In this document: one piece after another, positions 1-6,268 of the stretch
How positions within the stretch are numbered: position 1 is the stretch's first letter
Layout of the letters: every line of letters starts with the position of its first letter
Assembly: GCA_016180275.1 (NCBI GenBank)
Contig: JACPBN010000072.1
Span: 1 to 15,223 of the forward strand
Source: Candidatus Woesearchaeota archaeon
GTDB taxonomy: Archaea; Nanobdellota; Nanobdellia; Woesearchaeales; UBA10200
Length of the DNA: 15,223 nucleotides
Direction of reading: 5' to 3'
Position numbers and translations under genes: made by a program
Notes under the pieces: generated by a model
Database searches by the model: none
Seen by the model: only the letters and a program-made list of their open reading frames with translations
What the model was told of the DNA's origin: nothing

Positions 1-147
1 AAACTGCGCAGAAACTTGAGTAGATGTCTTTTGCTGCAAAACAAAGATCGAGAGTAAGATAGCTAACCCTATTGCCATGATTATGAGGAGTTCTGTAGCT
101 GCCTGAGCTCTACTTTCAAATTTAAATAATTTATGGATGTGTCTCAT
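1..147 (-). CDS. Type IV pilin/archaellin-like protein, N-terminal part (runs off window)
   Basis: The first 49 codons of a minus-strand gene whose 3' part lies outside the window. The N-terminus is short and basic (K6, K9, R13), followed by the QAATE motif at residues 15-19 and about 18 hydrophobic residues (20-37). This is the class III signal peptide pattern processed by an archaeal prepilin/preflagellin peptidase just before the Gln, with Glu at +5. The product is probably an adhesive pilus, archaellum or pseudopilus subunit, or another surface protein carrying such a leader. The start is supported by a GAGGT Shine-Dalgarno at 151-155, three bases before the ATG. The mature domain is not visible, so the subtype cannot be given. 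Confidence 0.8.
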   Translation of the reverse strand, partial: MRHIHKLFKFESRAQAATELLIIMAIGLAILLSIFVLQQKTSTQVSAQF

Positions 148-180
148 CTTACCTCTTTTTTGCATACATTTATTAATTGG

Positions 181-190
181 ATATATTAAA
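181..190 (-). promoter_or_regulatory. Putative archaeal TATA box for the pilin-like gene
   Basis: Read on the minus strand this is TTTAATATAT. It lies 34-43 bases before the ATG at 147, which predicts a transcription start near 155-160 and a short leader containing the GAGGT Shine-Dalgarno. Position and composition are the only evidence. Confidence 0.45.
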
Positions 191-277
191 GCATATTCTG
201 ATTGTGTTTATTAATATTATTGTTTTATATTAAGAGATAGTGTGTTATTAAATACAAAAAACCTAAATTGTTCACAA

Positions 278-432
278 TTAACTTATGCGATCGCTGTTAA
301 AATCGTCGACCATACGAAGTATCGGTCGACCAACGAAGCCGAAGGCTTAGGAGAGTTATGACGCAGGGGCACATAGTCCAATCGAGAAAGCGAAGCGATA
401 CATTAAGGACAATCATCAAAGGGCACACTCAC
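278..432. repeat. Structured intergenic element, left flank of the lipoprotein gene
   Basis: No gene is credible in the 345 bases from 148 to 492. This part holds dense secondary structure. TTAAC (278-282) and GTTAA (296-300) enclose the palindrome GCGATCGC (287-294). GTCGACC (305-311) pairs with GGTCGAC (324-330), with an inner ATAC/GTAT pair and a GAA loop. AAGCC (336-340) pairs with GGCTT (344-348), again with a GAA loop. Three words here recur in the same order and inverted on the other side of the lipoprotein gene: TGTTAAAATC (295-304), GGGGCACA (366-373) and GGGCACACTCAC (421-432). The spacing between the words differs on the two sides. The segment 356-432 also resembles the element at 15120-15223 loosely. 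It could be an end of a mobile element or a structured RNA. Confidence 0.6.
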
Positions 433-465
433 AAAAAAAGTAGTAAGAATCGGTGGCGCGCCGCC
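433..465 (-). terminator. Terminator-like hairpin plus T-run after the lipoprotein gene
   Basis: On the minus strand, 27 bases past the lipoprotein stop codon, there is a GC-rich palindrome of two 7-base arms (452-465, GGTGGCG with CGCCGCC, one wobble). Twelve bases later comes a run of seven T (433-439). Oligo-T is the known signal for archaeal intrinsic termination. The role of the hairpin is inferred. Confidence 0.45.
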
Positions 466-492
466 AATTTGGTTGTACCCAAGTTGTTTTTA

Positions 493-1977
493 TCAAATGT
501 TTCCGTTTTCATCTGTCTTTGCGAGATAATAATACACTGGAGTGTTAAGCCAATAGGCATCTCCATGCTCGTTGCGACCAGCAGCTCCCCCGCCAGGGTC
601 TCCACCCACGCCAATTATGTATCCTCCGTCAGAGGTCTGCCGAATCCCGAAAGTTTGCCCCGATATAATGTTCTTGCCCCAAGCAAATACTTGCTTATAC
701 CACATCATAGTCCCATTCTCATTGAATTTCACAAGCTTGATATTTGACCTGTTTTGCTCTTCTGCTCCGCCATGTGCAACAGCGACAAATCCGCCGTCGG
801 AAGTCTGCCAGAACGGAGATTCTATATAGCCATATGATTCTGGGCATCCATTGTGTGTGAATTTAAATGTCTTGTTCCATAATCTATTCCCGTTCTCATC
901 GAGCTTAAAGATATAATTGGTTCGAGAAACTACAAACCCGCCGTCGGAAGTTTGCTTGACAAAATACCCAACATCAGAATATTCTTTGTCCCCGAATGTC
1001 CTGTTTAAAATCATGTTTCCATCTGCGTCTGTTTTTACCAGATAAAACTCAGCAGGCGCAAATGAAGTAATAGACCCTTTACTGAAGGCTCTGGTGCTTC
1101 CAAAAGCTATGTAACCTCCGTCAGAGGTCTGATAGACTGACAATAACCGATTGAATCTACCTACTCCAAATGTCTTTCCCCATATTTTATTTCCATTTGC
1201 ATCTACTTTAAGCAAAAATCCGTTAAAACTGCGTTCTGAGCTTCCGAGATCGCACGTTGATATCCCAGCAACAATGTACCCTTCGTCCGACGTCTGGAAA
1301 ATTGAATACGGTCTGTCGTCGTATCCATCGCCGCATAGTTCAAACGACTTGCTCCATTTCATACTTCCGCCTGCATCAGTTTTCATTAGATAACTGCCGT
1401 CGCCTTCCCCTAACACGGCACCTCCCTTATACACGGCAATGATATAACCGCCATCTTTAGTCTGCTGGACAGCATTTCCAATACCCTCTCCATAGGTCTT
1501 ATTCATAAGATTCCCATCTGCATCTGCTTTGAGCAGATAGACATGACGGGGACCTTCATAAACAGGACCTCCAATTAACCATCTAATTGGGGGAGCGCCT
1601 GTTGATGTATGTGTCAAATTGCTGATATACCCAACTGTTATGAAACCTCCGTCAAAAGTTTCCTGGACTGGCCATGGCAAAAACACCTTATATTCTCTAG
1701 GACAAGCTGATTCACAGATGAGTCGCATATTGAACTCTCTTGCCCATCTTTTCCCAGTCCCAATTATTCCCCCAGCAGGCGACGTAGGATAACAATCAGG
1801 ATAATAATAATCTGGCTTCAATTTAGATTCGTTGACTTGTTCAGTTATACTATTGTCAGAGGGTCGCATTAATGTTGCAGATGGCACTCGTGGTTGGATA
1901 CAGCCGCTGATAAAAACAGCTAAGAAAATAATTAGCAGAACGAGCCAATAAATATTTTTTGAATGTTTACTTGCCAT
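493..1977 (-). CDS. Secreted lipoprotein with seven-repeat beta-propeller
   Basis: A 494-residue protein. Residues 1-26 form a lipoprotein signal: Lys/His N-terminus, hydrophobic core 9-23, lipobox ISGC with Cys26. The body has seven repeats marked by Q-T-x-D-G-G or a close variant. Each is followed about 30 residues later by K-x-D-x-N-G-N and, in most repeats, a W-x-K-T-F strand. The last repeat stops right after DENGNI without its final strand, while the N-terminus has an orphan matching strand (KRWAREF). That is the pattern of a seven-bladed propeller closed by a split blade. A TTG codon at 1995 would lengthen the frame, but ATG 1977 is preferred because a TATA box lies 24-33 bases upstream. 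The gene is richer in G+C than its neighbours (92 of 180 bases in three hand-counted lines). Its ligand or function is unknown. Confidence 0.82.
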   Translation of the reverse strand: MASKHSKNIYWLVLLIIFLAVFISGCIQPRVPSATLMRPSDNSITEQVNESKLKPDYYYPDCYPTSPAGGIIGTGKRWAREFNMRLICESACPREYKVFLPWPVQETFDGGFITVGYISNLTHTSTGAPPIRWLIGGPVYEGPRHVYLLKADADGNLMNKTYGEGIGNAVQQTKDGGYIIAVYKGGAVLGEGDGSYLMKTDAGGSMKWSKSFELCGDGYDDRPYSIFQTSDEGYIVAGISTCDLGSSERSFNGFLLKVDANGNKIWGKTFGVGRFNRLLSVYQTSDGGYIAFGSTRAFSKGSITSFAPAEFYLVKTDADGNMILNRTFGDKEYSDVGYFVKQTSDGGFVVSRTNYIFKLDENGNRLWNKTFKFTHNGCPESYGYIESPFWQTSDGGFVAVAHGGAEEQNRSNIKLVKFNENGTMMWYKQVFAWGKNIISGQTFGIRQTSDGGYIIGVGGDPGGGAAGRNEHGDAYWLNTPVYYYLAKTDENGNI

Positions 1978-2000
1978 TATTTTAACTATAGACAAACAAG

Positions 2001-2010
2001 TTTATTAATT
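2001..2010 (-). promoter_or_regulatory. TATA box for the lipoprotein gene, leaderless start
   Basis: Minus-strand AATTAATAAA lies 24-33 bases upstream of ATG 1977. This fits transcription starting at or next to the start codon. There is no Shine-Dalgarno, and this placement is the main reason for choosing 1977 over the TTG at 1995. Confidence 0.5.
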
Positions 2011-2068
2011 TTTCCAAAGACGAGCCTAAGACCTCTTCTATTAAAAGTATCAAGTGCGTAGCCCAATC

Positions 2069-2138
2069 GTGAGTGTGCCCTCTTCCGTTCGTTATAGTTT
2101 TAGTTCGTGTGTGCCCCGAGTAATAATTGATTTTAACA
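2069..2138. repeat. Inverted right-flank counterpart of the element at 278-432
   Basis: Read on the plus strand, GTGAGTGTGCCC (2069-2080), TGTGCCCC (2110-2117) and GATTTTAACA (2129-2138) are exact reverse complements of the three words in the left flank, in mirror order. An ATGCG word follows each outer end (286-289 region and 2145-2149 region). In direct orientation, the 11-of-13 match CATAGTCCAATCG / CGTAGCCCAATCG is also shared (372-384 and 2057-2069). The two flanks therefore look like diverged copies placed in inverted orientation around the lipoprotein gene. Confidence 0.55.
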
Positions 2139-2167
2139 CCGGTTATGCGCATATGAACAACAACAAG

Positions 2168-2176
2168 TTTTATATA
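2168..2176 (+). promoter_or_regulatory. TATA box for the P-loop-less KaiC-like gene
   Basis: TTTTATATA centred about 28 bases before ATG 2200, with no Shine-Dalgarno between them. This implies a leaderless transcript. Confidence 0.6.
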
Positions 2177-2199
2177 CCTATTAAAATATAATCTGCATT

Positions 2200-2760
2200 A
2201 TGCTTCAAAAACTACAGCAAGAGCTTGACCTATTGCCAGATAACTTCATCGTATCAGTTATTACTCCTAGCTTAAATTATAAAGACGTAAATATACATAT
2301 GCTTGAATATTTTATAAACAAAAAACAGCATTCCGGCGTTTATGTCTCTGTAAATAGGCCATTCCTGCATGTTATCCAGACATTGGAAGCGAAAAATATT
2401 GATCACTCTAGCATCTTTTTTATTGACTGCATTACAAAAAAGTTAGGTGGTGAAACACTTAAAAAATCAAACGTGCATTTCCTTGACAGCCCTCAGAACC
2501 TAACTGATTTAGGGATAATTTTGCATGAATCAACAACAAGCAAAGGCAATGATAAAAAGAAATTTGTCTACATAGACTCACTCTCAACATTATGCATCCA
2601 TAATAACATGGAGACAATGCAGAAATTTATTCATTACCTTACTGGCAAAATGCGATTATGGGGCATTAATGGTGTTATGCTTTCTTTGCATGAAGACATG
2701 GACCCTAAACTGCTTTCTGAGTTAAGCCAATTCTGCGACAAGGTTATACATTTAAGATAA
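2200..2760 (+). CDS. KaiC/RAD55-like protein without a P-loop
   Basis: A 186-residue protein with the layout of a RecA-fold KaiC/RAD55 relative: a beta-strand at the P-loop position (residues 16-22), a helix, then VYVSVNRP (47-54) in the place of the strand that carries the catalytic glutamates in KaiC. A Walker B-like strand FVYIDSLST (122-130) follows, with a later strand VMLSLHED (159-166). The Walker A lysine motif is absent; the loop reads TPSLNYKDVN. It probably does not hydrolyse ATP and may be a sensory or partner module. Archaea have related stand-alone domains of unknown role. A P-loop KaiC-like gene lies convergent 250 bases away, so the two could be partners. The family is a moderate call and the function is unknown. 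Confidence 0.65.
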   Translation: MLQKLQQELDLLPDNFIVSVITPSLNYKDVNIHMLEYFINKKQHSGVYVSVNRPFLHVIQTLEAKNIDHSSIFFIDCITKKLGGETLKKSNVHFLDSPQNLTDLGIILHESTTSKGNDKKKFVYIDSLSTLCIHNNMETMQKFIHYLTGKMRLWGINGVMLSLHEDMDPKLLSELSQFCDKVIHLR

Positions 2761-2788
2761 ATATATTAAAATAACACAAAAAGCCAGA

Positions 2789-2982
2789 GCAGTGGCGACT
2801 GCCATTATTTGACGAACACAATTCTACGTAAAGAAGCCAAGTTGCGACGGGCGATACTATTCAATTACATATCAACTAACAAAGCACGCAATGCTTTTCC
2901 ATTATCACCTCTAGTCTCTAAGCGTAGAGGAGGAGCAACTCTTTGATGATCTAAGCCAGTGTTCGTCGGCAGTCGCTACTGC
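2789..2982. repeat. 194-bp fold-back element (candidate MITE or structured RNA)
   Basis: Located between the convergent KaiC-like genes. The ends are complementary: GCAGTGGCGACTGCC (2789-2803) pairs with GGCAGTCGCTACTGC (2968-2982) at all 15 positions if one G-T wobble is allowed. After a 7-base bulge, GACGAACAC (2811-2819) pairs exactly with GTGTTCGTC (2959-2967). Each 15-base arm can also form its own small hairpin (GCAGT/ACTGC). Inside are AAAGCA/TGCTTT (2881-2897) and CCTCTA/TAGAGG (around 2908-2930). A second copy starts at 15120; over the 102 ungapped positions visible, 78 match by hand count. No open reading frame is present. A miniature inverted-repeat element and a non-coding RNA are both possible. 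Confidence 0.75.
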
Positions 2983-3010
2983 AACTAAAAAATTATAGAA
3001 TAACCTTATT

Positions 3011-3733
3011 CTAAATCTTCACACATTTATTTGGCCTAATGACCAATCCTTTATTAGTTATATCCAAGCAAACTGTTTCTTCACTTATTCTAGTGCCTCG
3101 CATCTTTAGCACTTCAATTGCTCTTATTCTTTTGCCTTTAACTTTAGTATGATATATCAAAATAATGCCGTCTACTTCAAACTCTAGGGCAGAAGAGATT
3201 GTGCCTTGATAAGGGCTTTCATCTTGGCTGGTTAATAAAGAAGTACAGCCCCACTTATTTAAAAGTTCAAATAATTTTAATGCAGCTTCCTTTTTTTCAA
3301 GTTCATCATGATAGAGCAATGCAAATGATGTTATAGAATCAATGACCAAGCGCTTGACTTTAGAATCAGTAATAATAGTTTCAATTATGCCGCCGCCTTG
3401 GACAATTAATCTCTTAACTTGTTCAGGGGTATATTGCAGATAAATAAACTTTCCAGCTCTCTCGTGCTTTGCCAGATCCCAGCCGAATTTTAGCATATCC
3501 TTGTAAAGTTTCTGTTTCTGTTCTTCAAATGTTATATACATAACTGTCTCATTGTAGTGCTCAATGCCATATATCAAGAATTGCAGTGCAAATATTGTCT
3601 TTCCAGAGCCTGCGCTTCCAGCTATCAATACAACAGAATTCTTGTCTATGCCTACAGGAACTAAGCTATTAAAACCAGGTATGCCTACCTCCACTTTATT
3701 GTTCCCGTTATTAATTGGATTCAGTTCTTTCAT
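3011..3733 (-). CDS. KaiC/RAD55-family ATPase, single domain
   Basis: A 240-residue single-domain RecA-superfamily ATPase of the archaeal KaiC-like group. Walker A is GSAGSGKT (39-46). The paired glutamates are E70-E71 in YITFEEQ. Walker B is RLVIDS (128-133), followed by a Thr-Ser-Gln sensor (LLTSQ, 166-170). The family's C-terminal K-M-R-G-T motif is at 210-214. The size is normal for one domain and no receptor domain is attached. Such proteins act as ATP-dependent switches, and some modulate archaellum or signalling systems; the specific role here is unknown. The start at 3733 is supported by GAGGAG (3736-3741) and a TATA box near 3775-3782. Confidence 0.9.
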   Translation of the reverse strand: MKELNPINNGNNKVEVGIPGFNSLVPVGIDKNSVVLIAGSAGSGKTIFALQFLIYGIEHYNETVMYITFEEQKQKLYKDMLKFGWDLAKHERAGKFIYLQYTPEQVKRLIVQGGGIIETIITDSKVKRLVIDSITSFALLYHDELEKKEAALKLFELLNKWGCTSLLTSQDESPYQGTISSALEFEVDGIILIYHTKVKGKRIRAIEVLKMRGTRISEETVCLDITNKGLVIRPNKCVKI

Positions 3734-3774
3734 TTCTCCTCTTTTTCATATGACAGCAGAATAACTAAATGGCA

Positions 3775-3782
3775 ATATAAAT
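3775..3782 (-). promoter_or_regulatory. TATA box for the KaiC-like ATPase gene
   Basis: Minus-strand TTTATATT lies 42-49 bases before ATG 3733. The predicted leader of about 20 bases would contain the GAGGAG ribosome binding site. Confidence 0.5.
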
Positions 3783-3832
3783 GTTTCTAAATGCAAAATT
3801 GTAAAATATATCTATCTTCTGGCTTCTGCCAT

Positions 3833-3841
3833 AAAAAAAAA
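3833..3841 (-). terminator. Oligo-T terminator after the amidotransferase gene
   Basis: A run of nine T on the minus strand begins one base after the TAA stop codon (3843-3845). Archaeal RNA polymerase terminates at such runs. No hairpin precedes it. Confidence 0.5.
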
Positions 3842-3842
3842 T

Positions 3843-4598
3843 TTAATGTCCAGCTATCTTTAGCCAATTCCCAAATATCATCCTTGCATTATTAGAATAC
3901 TCTTGCTTAACTTTTTCAAACTGAACTTTCATTGCAGCTACATCCAACAATTTCAACTTCTCATCTTCTGCTATCCATAAATTGAATGTCTCTTCATCAA
4001 CTTCAAAATGTCCTTGTATGCCGTAAGCATTCTCGCTGACTTTTATAATCTGGTTTTTGCAATGTTTGCCTGTTGCTAAACACTGCATTGTGCTCAATAA
4101 TTCAGCAGTTTCTCCGTGCATTTGAAAGATTTTTAATTTAATTGCAAAAGGATCTGCATTTTGATTTGACATATTTAATGAATCAACGCTTTCAAACAAT
4201 ATATCATATCTGCCTGCCAAAGTAAGCTCAATTTCATAAAATTCATTATTTTCATCACAGACACCAACTTCTTTTACATTATTCTCAATCTTATAAACTG
4301 TACCGCCTGCTGCCGCAACCAGCAGTTGCATTCCTAAACAAATGCCTAAGTAAGGCACTTTCTGCTCAACACATTTCCCAACAAACTCCAATTCCTTAAT
4401 CATTTTCGGAGTCTTATCATTTACACTGTCCGGACCTCCAAATACAATTACTGCTAAATAACTGGATAAATCAGGATATACTGTACTGTCATCTGCATCA
4501 ATTATATCATAAGCAATATTCCTCTCTCTAAGAAACTGCGCAATAAAGCCTAAGCTTTCCCTTGGAATATTTCTGACAGCTAAAATTTTATTTGGCAT
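3843..4598 (-). CDS. Class I glutamine amidotransferase, stand-alone (GMP synthase-like)
   Basis: A 251-residue protein with the complete triad of class I amidotransferases. The nucleophile Cys87 sits in GICLGMQLL, and His197 and Glu199 in GIQGHFEV (family pattern G-x-Q-x-H-x-E). VFGGPDS (52-58) matches the oxyanion-loop region. The enzyme should release ammonia from glutamine or act on a gamma-glutamyl substrate. No synthetase domain is attached and none is encoded next to it, so it is the stand-alone GMP synthase-like type whose substrate is usually unassigned. It is divergent from the endonuclease IV-like gene across 95 bases containing two TATA boxes. The first codon ATG 4598 lies 23-33 bases from the AT-rich box at 4621-4631, so it is probably leaderless. 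Confidence 0.85.
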   Translation of the reverse strand: MPNKILAVRNIPRESLGFIAQFLRERNIAYDIIDADDSTVYPDLSSYLAVIVFGGPDSVNDKTPKMIKELEFVGKCVEQKVPYLGICLGMQLLVAAAGGTVYKIENNVKEVGVCDENNEFYEIELTLAGRYDILFESVDSLNMSNQNADPFAIKLKIFQMHGETAELLSTMQCLATGKHCKNQIIKVSENAYGIQGHFEVDEETFNLWIAEDEKLKLLDVAAMKVQFEKVKQEYSNNARMIFGNWLKIAGH

Positions 4599-4620
4599 AT
4601 TAAGAATAGATAAATGCAGC

Positions 4621-4631
4621 TAATTTTAAAA
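4621..4631 (-). promoter_or_regulatory. TATA box for the amidotransferase gene
   Basis: Minus-strand TTTTAAAATTA lies 23-33 bases upstream of ATG 4598, in the divergent intergenic region. It suggests a leaderless start. Confidence 0.45.
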
Positions 4632-4661
4632 TTTTATTGTAGAAATTCAAATTACCAAAAA

Positions 4662-4672
4662 TTTTTATATAA
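4662..4672 (+). promoter_or_regulatory. TATA box for the endonuclease IV-like gene
   Basis: TTTTTATATAA is centred about 27 bases before ATG 4694, with no Shine-Dalgarno between them. A leaderless start is likely. Confidence 0.6.
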
Positions 4673-4693
4673 CTTACTATCTATCTACTAACC

Positions 4694-5530
4694 ATGTCAT
4701 TCACAAAATTAAATTTCGGCACTGCAGGCATCCCTATTTCAACAGAAGATCGCAGCACTGAAAACGGCATAAGAAGGATTAAAGAGCTCGGCTTAGGTAG
4801 TATGGAACTTGAATTTGTAAGGGTGGTGAATATTTCTAAAGAAAAAGCCCCTATTATCAACAAGATAAGAGAGGAAAATGATATAGTGCTAACTTGCCAT
4901 GGCCAGTATTTCATTAATTTAAATGCAGTTGAAAATGAAAAGATTGCAGCTTCAAAGCAACGAATTCTTAATGCTGCAAGAATCGCAAATCTCTGCGGCG
5001 CATTTAGCATGACATTTCATGCAGCATATTATCTAAATATGGAAAAAGCTTCTGTTTACAAAACTGTAAAAGACAATCTCAAAGAAATTATTGAAATTTT
5101 AAAACAAGAAAATAATAAGATTTGGATCAGACCAGAGACAACAGGCAAGGAAACACAATTTGGAAACATGCAGGAGATCCTACAACTCAGCCAAGAACTT
5201 GATCAGATAATGCCCTGCATTGATTTCTCTCATCTCCATGCAAGATACAACGGCAAGTTTAATACTTACGAAGAGTTTTCACAAATTCTGCAGCAGGTTG
5301 AAAAAGCTTTGGGCAAAGAAGGGCTTCATAACATGCACATACATACTGCAGGTATTGCATATACTGCCAAAGGAGAGAAAAATCATCTCAACTTAAAAGA
5401 CTCTGACTTAAATTACAAAGAATTATGCAAAGCTTGGAAGGATTTTGGTATCAAAGGAGCAGTAACCTGTGAATCCCCAAATATAGAAGAGGATGCGCTC
5501 TTATTAAAGAAGACTTATGAAAATTCTTAA
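4694..5530 (+). CDS. Endonuclease IV-like TIM barrel (AP endonuclease family 2)
   Basis: A 278-residue protein, the usual length for endonuclease IV, which cuts DNA at abasic sites using three metals. Most ligand positions can be placed: H69 (TCHGQYF), H109 (TFHAAYY), E148 (RPETTGK), D177 and H180 (CIDFSHLHAR), H215 or H217 (NMHIHTAG), H231 (KNHLNL) and E260 (TCESP). The spacing nearly equals that of the E. coli enzyme. The Asp that normally sits two residues before the H231 equivalent is Lys229 here, so one metal site may differ. A DNA repair role is the best guess, but related TIM-barrel isomerases share the scaffold. A leaderless start is supported by the TATA box at 4662-4672. The HEPN-type gene follows after 27 bases and may be co-transcribed. 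Confidence 0.82.
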   Translation: MSFTKLNFGTAGIPISTEDRSTENGIRRIKELGLGSMELEFVRVVNISKEKAPIINKIREENDIVLTCHGQYFINLNAVENEKIAASKQRILNAARIANLCGAFSMTFHAAYYLNMEKASVYKTVKDNLKEIIEILKQENNKIWIRPETTGKETQFGNMQEILQLSQELDQIMPCIDFSHLHARYNGKFNTYEEFSQILQQVEKALGKEGLHNMHIHTAGIAYTAKGEKNHLNLKDSDLNYKELCKAWKDFGIKGAVTCESPNIEEDALLLKKTYENS

Positions 5531-5557
5531 TAATAAAACTATAAAAAATAGGAACTC

Positions 5558-6268
5558 ATGACACCAGAAGAAAAGTTAGTTATCAAATTTAGAGAATTAA
5601 AGAAAAATATTAAGATTAAAGAATATTCAGAAGAAGATAAAGGGTTTATTAAGAATTGTATTACTCTTTTGACTGAGAGTATGAGAAGTATTAGAAATAA
5701 GAACTATAATTTAGCATATATAGGATTTTGTTGTGTAATAGAGGCATTAGCCGCAAAAAAATATAATAATCATATTAATTTTATTGACTGGTTAACTAAA
5801 AACATAAATAAGATTTCAATGTCTTTAGATCAAAATAACAGAAATAATTATGTAGATTCCATTAAAAGCAATTATAATGAATATAATAAAACATATGGTG
5901 CTAGAAGAAATTTTGTTAGTATATTTACAAACTTTTATTTTGATACTAAAACTTGCCCTGCTTTCATATATTCTCAAGAAGCTGTAAAAGTAAACCGTAA
6001 TGGAAAAAGATGTACAAGAATACAATGGAGAAAGGAAAAATTTAAAGATATAAATGAAGCATTACCTCATATTGAAAAGGAATTTAGAAATATATATGAT
6101 AATTATCGCTCACCTTTAGTCCATTCAGGAAAACTTTTGCATTATGTAGTAAGGATGTATAATAAAGCTGGAGGGCATGCTAGCCCTACAAAGATATCCG
6201 TACAGAGTTTTGGACTTATAGTATTAGAGATATGGGAACATAACATAATAAAAATAAAAAATGTCTAA
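5558..6268 (+). CDS. HEPN-like protein (Apea-type), possible RNase
   Basis: A 236-residue protein of mostly helical character. A helix NLAYIGFCCVIEALA (51-65) is followed by a Tyr-Gly-x-Arg-Arg segment (113-117). Near the C-terminus is R184-S-P-L-V-H189, an R-x4-H motif after DNYRSPLVHSG. This arrangement resembles the Apea-like HEPN group, in which the R-x4-6-H pair is the metal-independent RNase site in toxins and defence effectors. No nucleotidyltransferase antitoxin gene lies beside it. The gene is clearly more AT-rich than its surroundings (60 G+C in the 240 bases 5821-6060, hand count), which suggests recent acquisition. Start ATG 5558 has AGGA at 5550-5553. The end overlaps the next gene by 8 bases. 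The fold is a moderate call and activity is unproven. Confidence 0.65.
   Translation: MTPEEKLVIKFRELKKNIKIKEYSEEDKGFIKNCITLLTESMRSIRNKNYNLAYIGFCCVIEALAAKKYNNHINFIDWLTKNINKISMSLDQNNRNNYVDSIKSNYNEYNKTYGARRNFVSIFTNFYFDTKTCPAFIYSQEAVKVNRNGKRCTRIQWRKEKFKDINEALPHIEKEFRNIYDNYRSPLVHSGKLLHYVVRMYNKAGGHASPTKISVQSFGLIVLEIWEHNIIKIKNV

Noticed and set aside
490..495. Possible stop-codon readthrough or frameshift at the end of the lipoprotein gene
   Set aside because: TGA is followed at once by TAA in frame, and the split-blade closure of the propeller explains the end without extra sequence.
358..747. A 129-codon plus-strand frame starting after an AGGAGAG motif
   Set aside because: From about 493 on it is antisense to the lipoprotein gene, whose repeats and signal peptide are clear. 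The first 45 codons lie in the structured flank and match nothing I recognise.
278..2152. CRISPR-like direct repeats in the flanks
   Set aside because: Only two diverged copies in inverted orientation, with no regular spacers and no cas genes.
2789..2982. Integron attC-like site or IS200/IS605 end
   Set aside because: The hairpins recall both, but the conserved attC core pairs are not seen, the arms are inverted rather than same-orientation, and no integrase or transposase is in the window.
2789..2982. RNase P RNA, SRP RNA or C/D box RNA
   Set aside because: No conserved region of RNase P or SRP RNA was recognised. A TGATGA at 2945-2950 resembles a C box, but no matching D box arrangement was found.
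4681..5010. Minus-strand frame of 109 codons over the endonuclease IV-like gene
   Set aside because: It is antisense to the ligand motifs of a well-supported gene and reads as a hydrophobic shadow.
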